NCBI RefSeq assembly: GCF_000212695.1 | Contig: NC_015514.1 | Span: forward strand, 2,418,001-2,482,000 | Direction: 5' to 3' | DNA: 64,000 bases | From: Cellulomonas fimi ATCC 484 | GTDB taxonomy: Bacteria > Actinomycetota > Actinomycetes > Actinomycetales > Cellulomonadaceae | Part shown: piece after piece, positions 62,672 through 64,000 of the stretch | How positions within the stretch are numbered: the stretch's first letter is position 1 | Layout of the letters: every line of letters starts with the position of its first letter | Translations under genes and position numbers: made by a program | Notes under the pieces: model-generated | What the model saw: only the letters and a program-made list of their open reading frames with translations | Told to the model about the DNA's origin: nothing | Databases searched by the model: none

Positions 62672-64000
62672 TCACAGGACCGGCAGGAACCGCCGCAGCT
62701 CGTACGGCGTGACCTGCGCGCGGTACTCGTCCCACTCCTGGCGCTTGTTGCGCAGGAAGTAGTCGAACACGTGCTCGCCGAGGGTCTCCGCGACGAGCTC
62801 GGAACGCTCCATGACGGCGATCGCGGCGTCGAGCGACTGCGGCAGCGGGTCGATGCCGAGCGCGCGGCGCTCCGCGTCGGTCAGCTCCCACACGTCGTCC
62901 TCGGCACCCTCGGGGAGCTCGTAGCCCTCCTCGATGCCCTTGAGCCCCGCGGCGAGGATGACGGCGAACGCCAGGTACGGGTTGGTCGCCGAGTCCACCG
63001 CGCGGTACTCGATGCGGCTCGAGTTGCCCTTGCCGGGCTTGTAGAGCGGCACCCGCACGAGCGCGGAGCGGTTGTTGTGGCCCCAGCAGACGTAGCTCGG
63101 CGCCTCGGCGCCGCCCCACAGCCGCTTGTAGGAGTTGACGAACTGGTTCGTCACCGCGGTGATCTCCGCCGCGTGGCGCAGCAGCCCCGCGATGAACGAG
63201 TGCGCGGTCTTCGACAGCTCGAGGTGCCCGCCCGGCTCGTGGAACGCGTTGCGGTCGCCCTCGAACAGCGACAGGTGGGTGTGCATGCCCGAGCCCGGCT
63301 GGTCCGCGAGCGGCTTCGGCATGAAGGACGCGAACACGCCCTGCTCGAGCGCGACCTCCTTGACGACGGTGCGGAACGTCATGATGTTGTCGGCCGTCGT
63401 GAGCGCGTCCGCGTAGCGCAGGTCGATCTCGTTCTGGCCCGGGCCCGCCTCGTGGTGGGAGAACTCCACCGAGATGCCCATGGACTCCAGCATCGTGATC
63501 GCGGCGCGCCGGAAGTCGTGCGCCGTGCCGCGCGGGACGTGGTCGAAGTAGCCGCCCTGGTCGACCGGGACGAGCGGCTGCGCGGGGTCGGCCGGCGCCT
63601 CGAAGAGGTAGAACTCGACCTCGGGGTGCGTGTAGAAGGTGAACCCCTGGTCGCTCGCGCGGGACAGCGCGCGCTTGAGCACGTGCCGCGAGTCCGCGAG
63701 CGACGGCTGCCCGTCGGGCGTCAGCAGGTCGCAGAACATGCGGGCGGTGCCGTGGCGCTCGCCGCGCCAGGGCAGCACCTGGAACGTCGACGGGTCCGGC
63801 TTGGCGATCATGTCGGCCTCGTAGACGCGCGTGAGGCCCTCGATGGCGCTGCCGTCGAAGCCGATCCCCTCGGCGAACGCGTTCTCCAGCTCCGCCGGCG
63901 CCACGGCGACCGACTTGAGGATCCCGAGCACGTCGGTGAACCAGAGACGGATGAAACGGATGTCCCGCTCCTCGACGGTGCGGAGCACGAACTCCTGCTG
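62672..64000 (-). CDS. glnA2: glutamine synthetase GlnA2, 5' end outside window
   Basis: A type I-alpha-like glutamine synthetase paralogue. The 442 visible residues begin QQEFVLRTVEERD and run to the natural stop; related proteins begin with only a few more residues, so the gene is almost complete. Motifs include FDGSAIEGL, HPEVEFYLFE and PGSGMHTHLS. The position of the adenylylation Tyr is Trp here (DVWELTDAE), so it should escape GlnE control. It is expected to be cotranscribed with glnE. In relatives GlnA2-type enzymes can act in polyamine or minor glutamine pathways. Confidence 0.95.
   Translation of the reverse strand, partial: QQEFVLRTVEERDIRFIRLWFTDVLGILKSVAVAPAELENAFAEGIGFDGSAIEGLTRVYEADMIAKPDPSTFQVLPWRGERHGTARMFCDLLTPDGQPSLADSRHVLKRALSRASDQGFTFYTHPEVEFYLFEAPADPAQPLVPVDQGGYFDHVPRGTAHDFRRAAITMLESMGISVEFSHHEAGPGQNEIDLRYADALTTADNIMTFRTVVKEVALEQGVFASFMPKPLADQPGSGMHTHLSLFEGDRNAFHEPGGHLELSKTAHSFIAGLLRHAAEITAVTNQFVNSYKRLWGGAEAPSYVCWGHNNRSALVRVPLYKPGKGNSSRIEYRAVDSATNPYLAFAVILAAGLKGIEEGYELPEGAEDDVWELTDAERRALGIDPLPQSLDAAIAVMERSELVAETLGEHVFDYFLRNKRQEWDEYRAQVTPYELRRFLPVL

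Noticed and set aside
57676..62712. 1678-codon plus-strand open frame opposite glnE
   Set aside because: It spans two real genes on the other strand plus the AI-2E gene and has no recognisable domain.
1..64000. tRNA, rRNA, insertion sequence or prophage
   Set aside because: No cloverleaf, rRNA segment, transposase, integrase or terminal inverted repeat was recognised on either strand.

Overview
The window is very GC-rich bacterial chromosome with GTG/ATG starts and dense, often overlapping genes. Gene content points to an aerobic actinobacterium, most likely Cellulomonas or a close Micrococcales relative: cytochrome bcc-aa3 genes with a di-heme QcrC and actinobacterial subunit IV, DUF3043, DUF4191, GlnE, GlnA plus GlnA2, and a GlnR-type box. 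The genus is inference. I see no rRNA, tRNA, insertion sequence, phage gene or CRISPR array, and no gene-free stretch longer than 300 bases.

Layout. 1-3.9 kb: a DEDDh exonuclease/GIY-YIG fusion, a stand-alone RAM-domain protein, trpD and a receiver-like protein. 4.1-13.2 kb: respiratory genes, with ctaE-qcrC-qcrA-qcrB, a superoxide dismutase and a ComB-family protein facing ctaC-ctaD-ctaF across a 15-bp terminator. 13.4-20.7 kb: a degenerate cysteine desulfurase-like gene overlapping a TusA-like gene, an A-type Fe-S carrier, glycerate kinase, nadA, a DJ-1/PfpI protein, a hotdog thioesterase and an M20 peptidase. 20.8-29 kb: DUF3043, an aldo/keto reductase, a YczE/MocR divergent pair, pyrD with small partners, and leucyl aminopeptidase. 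29-33.5 kb: lpdA, a two-lipoyl-domain E2 and an epimerase. 33.5-38.9 kb: a pseudokinase-like membrane protein, a Gfo/Idh oxidoreductase, an MMPL transporter and a MarR regulator. 38.9-45 kb: lipB, a flavodoxin, lipA, DUF4191, a methyltransferase, an RDD protein and glnA. 45-59.6 kb: an accessory block with proline-rich membrane proteins, a zinc ribbon, a PP2C/HATPase/STAS signalling cluster, a DUF4173-like protein, a GH13 enzyme coupled to an LLM oxidoreductase, a small gene with LacI-type boxes, a large membrane protein and an AI-2E family protein. 59.6-64 kb: glnE and the 5'-truncated glnA2.

The backbone order (exonuclease/GIY-YIG, trpD, ctaE, qcrCAB, ctaF, ctaC, A-type carrier, glycerate kinase, DUF3043, pepA, E2, epimerase, lipB, lipA, DUF4191, RDD, glnA, glnE, glnA2) matches, from memory, Rv2191 to Rv2222c of Mycobacterium tuberculosis. 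Genes absent from that order look like lineage-specific insertions.

Functional links: lpdA and E2 need the lipoyl cofactor made by LipB and LipA; GlnE is expected to adenylylate GlnA at a visible Tyr; the bcc and aa3 genes build one respiratory supercomplex. About twenty genes have a TANNNT-like -10 hexamer 6-8 nt before the start codon and no Shine-Dalgarno, suggesting leaderless mRNAs, while sodA, erpA, lpdA, glnA and others have clear ribosome binding sites. The most unusual items are the desulfurase-like protein lacking its PLP lysine, the signalling cluster at 48.4-51.8 kb, the LacI-type boxes around an orphan gene, and an 18-bp tandem repeat upstream of the exonuclease fusion.
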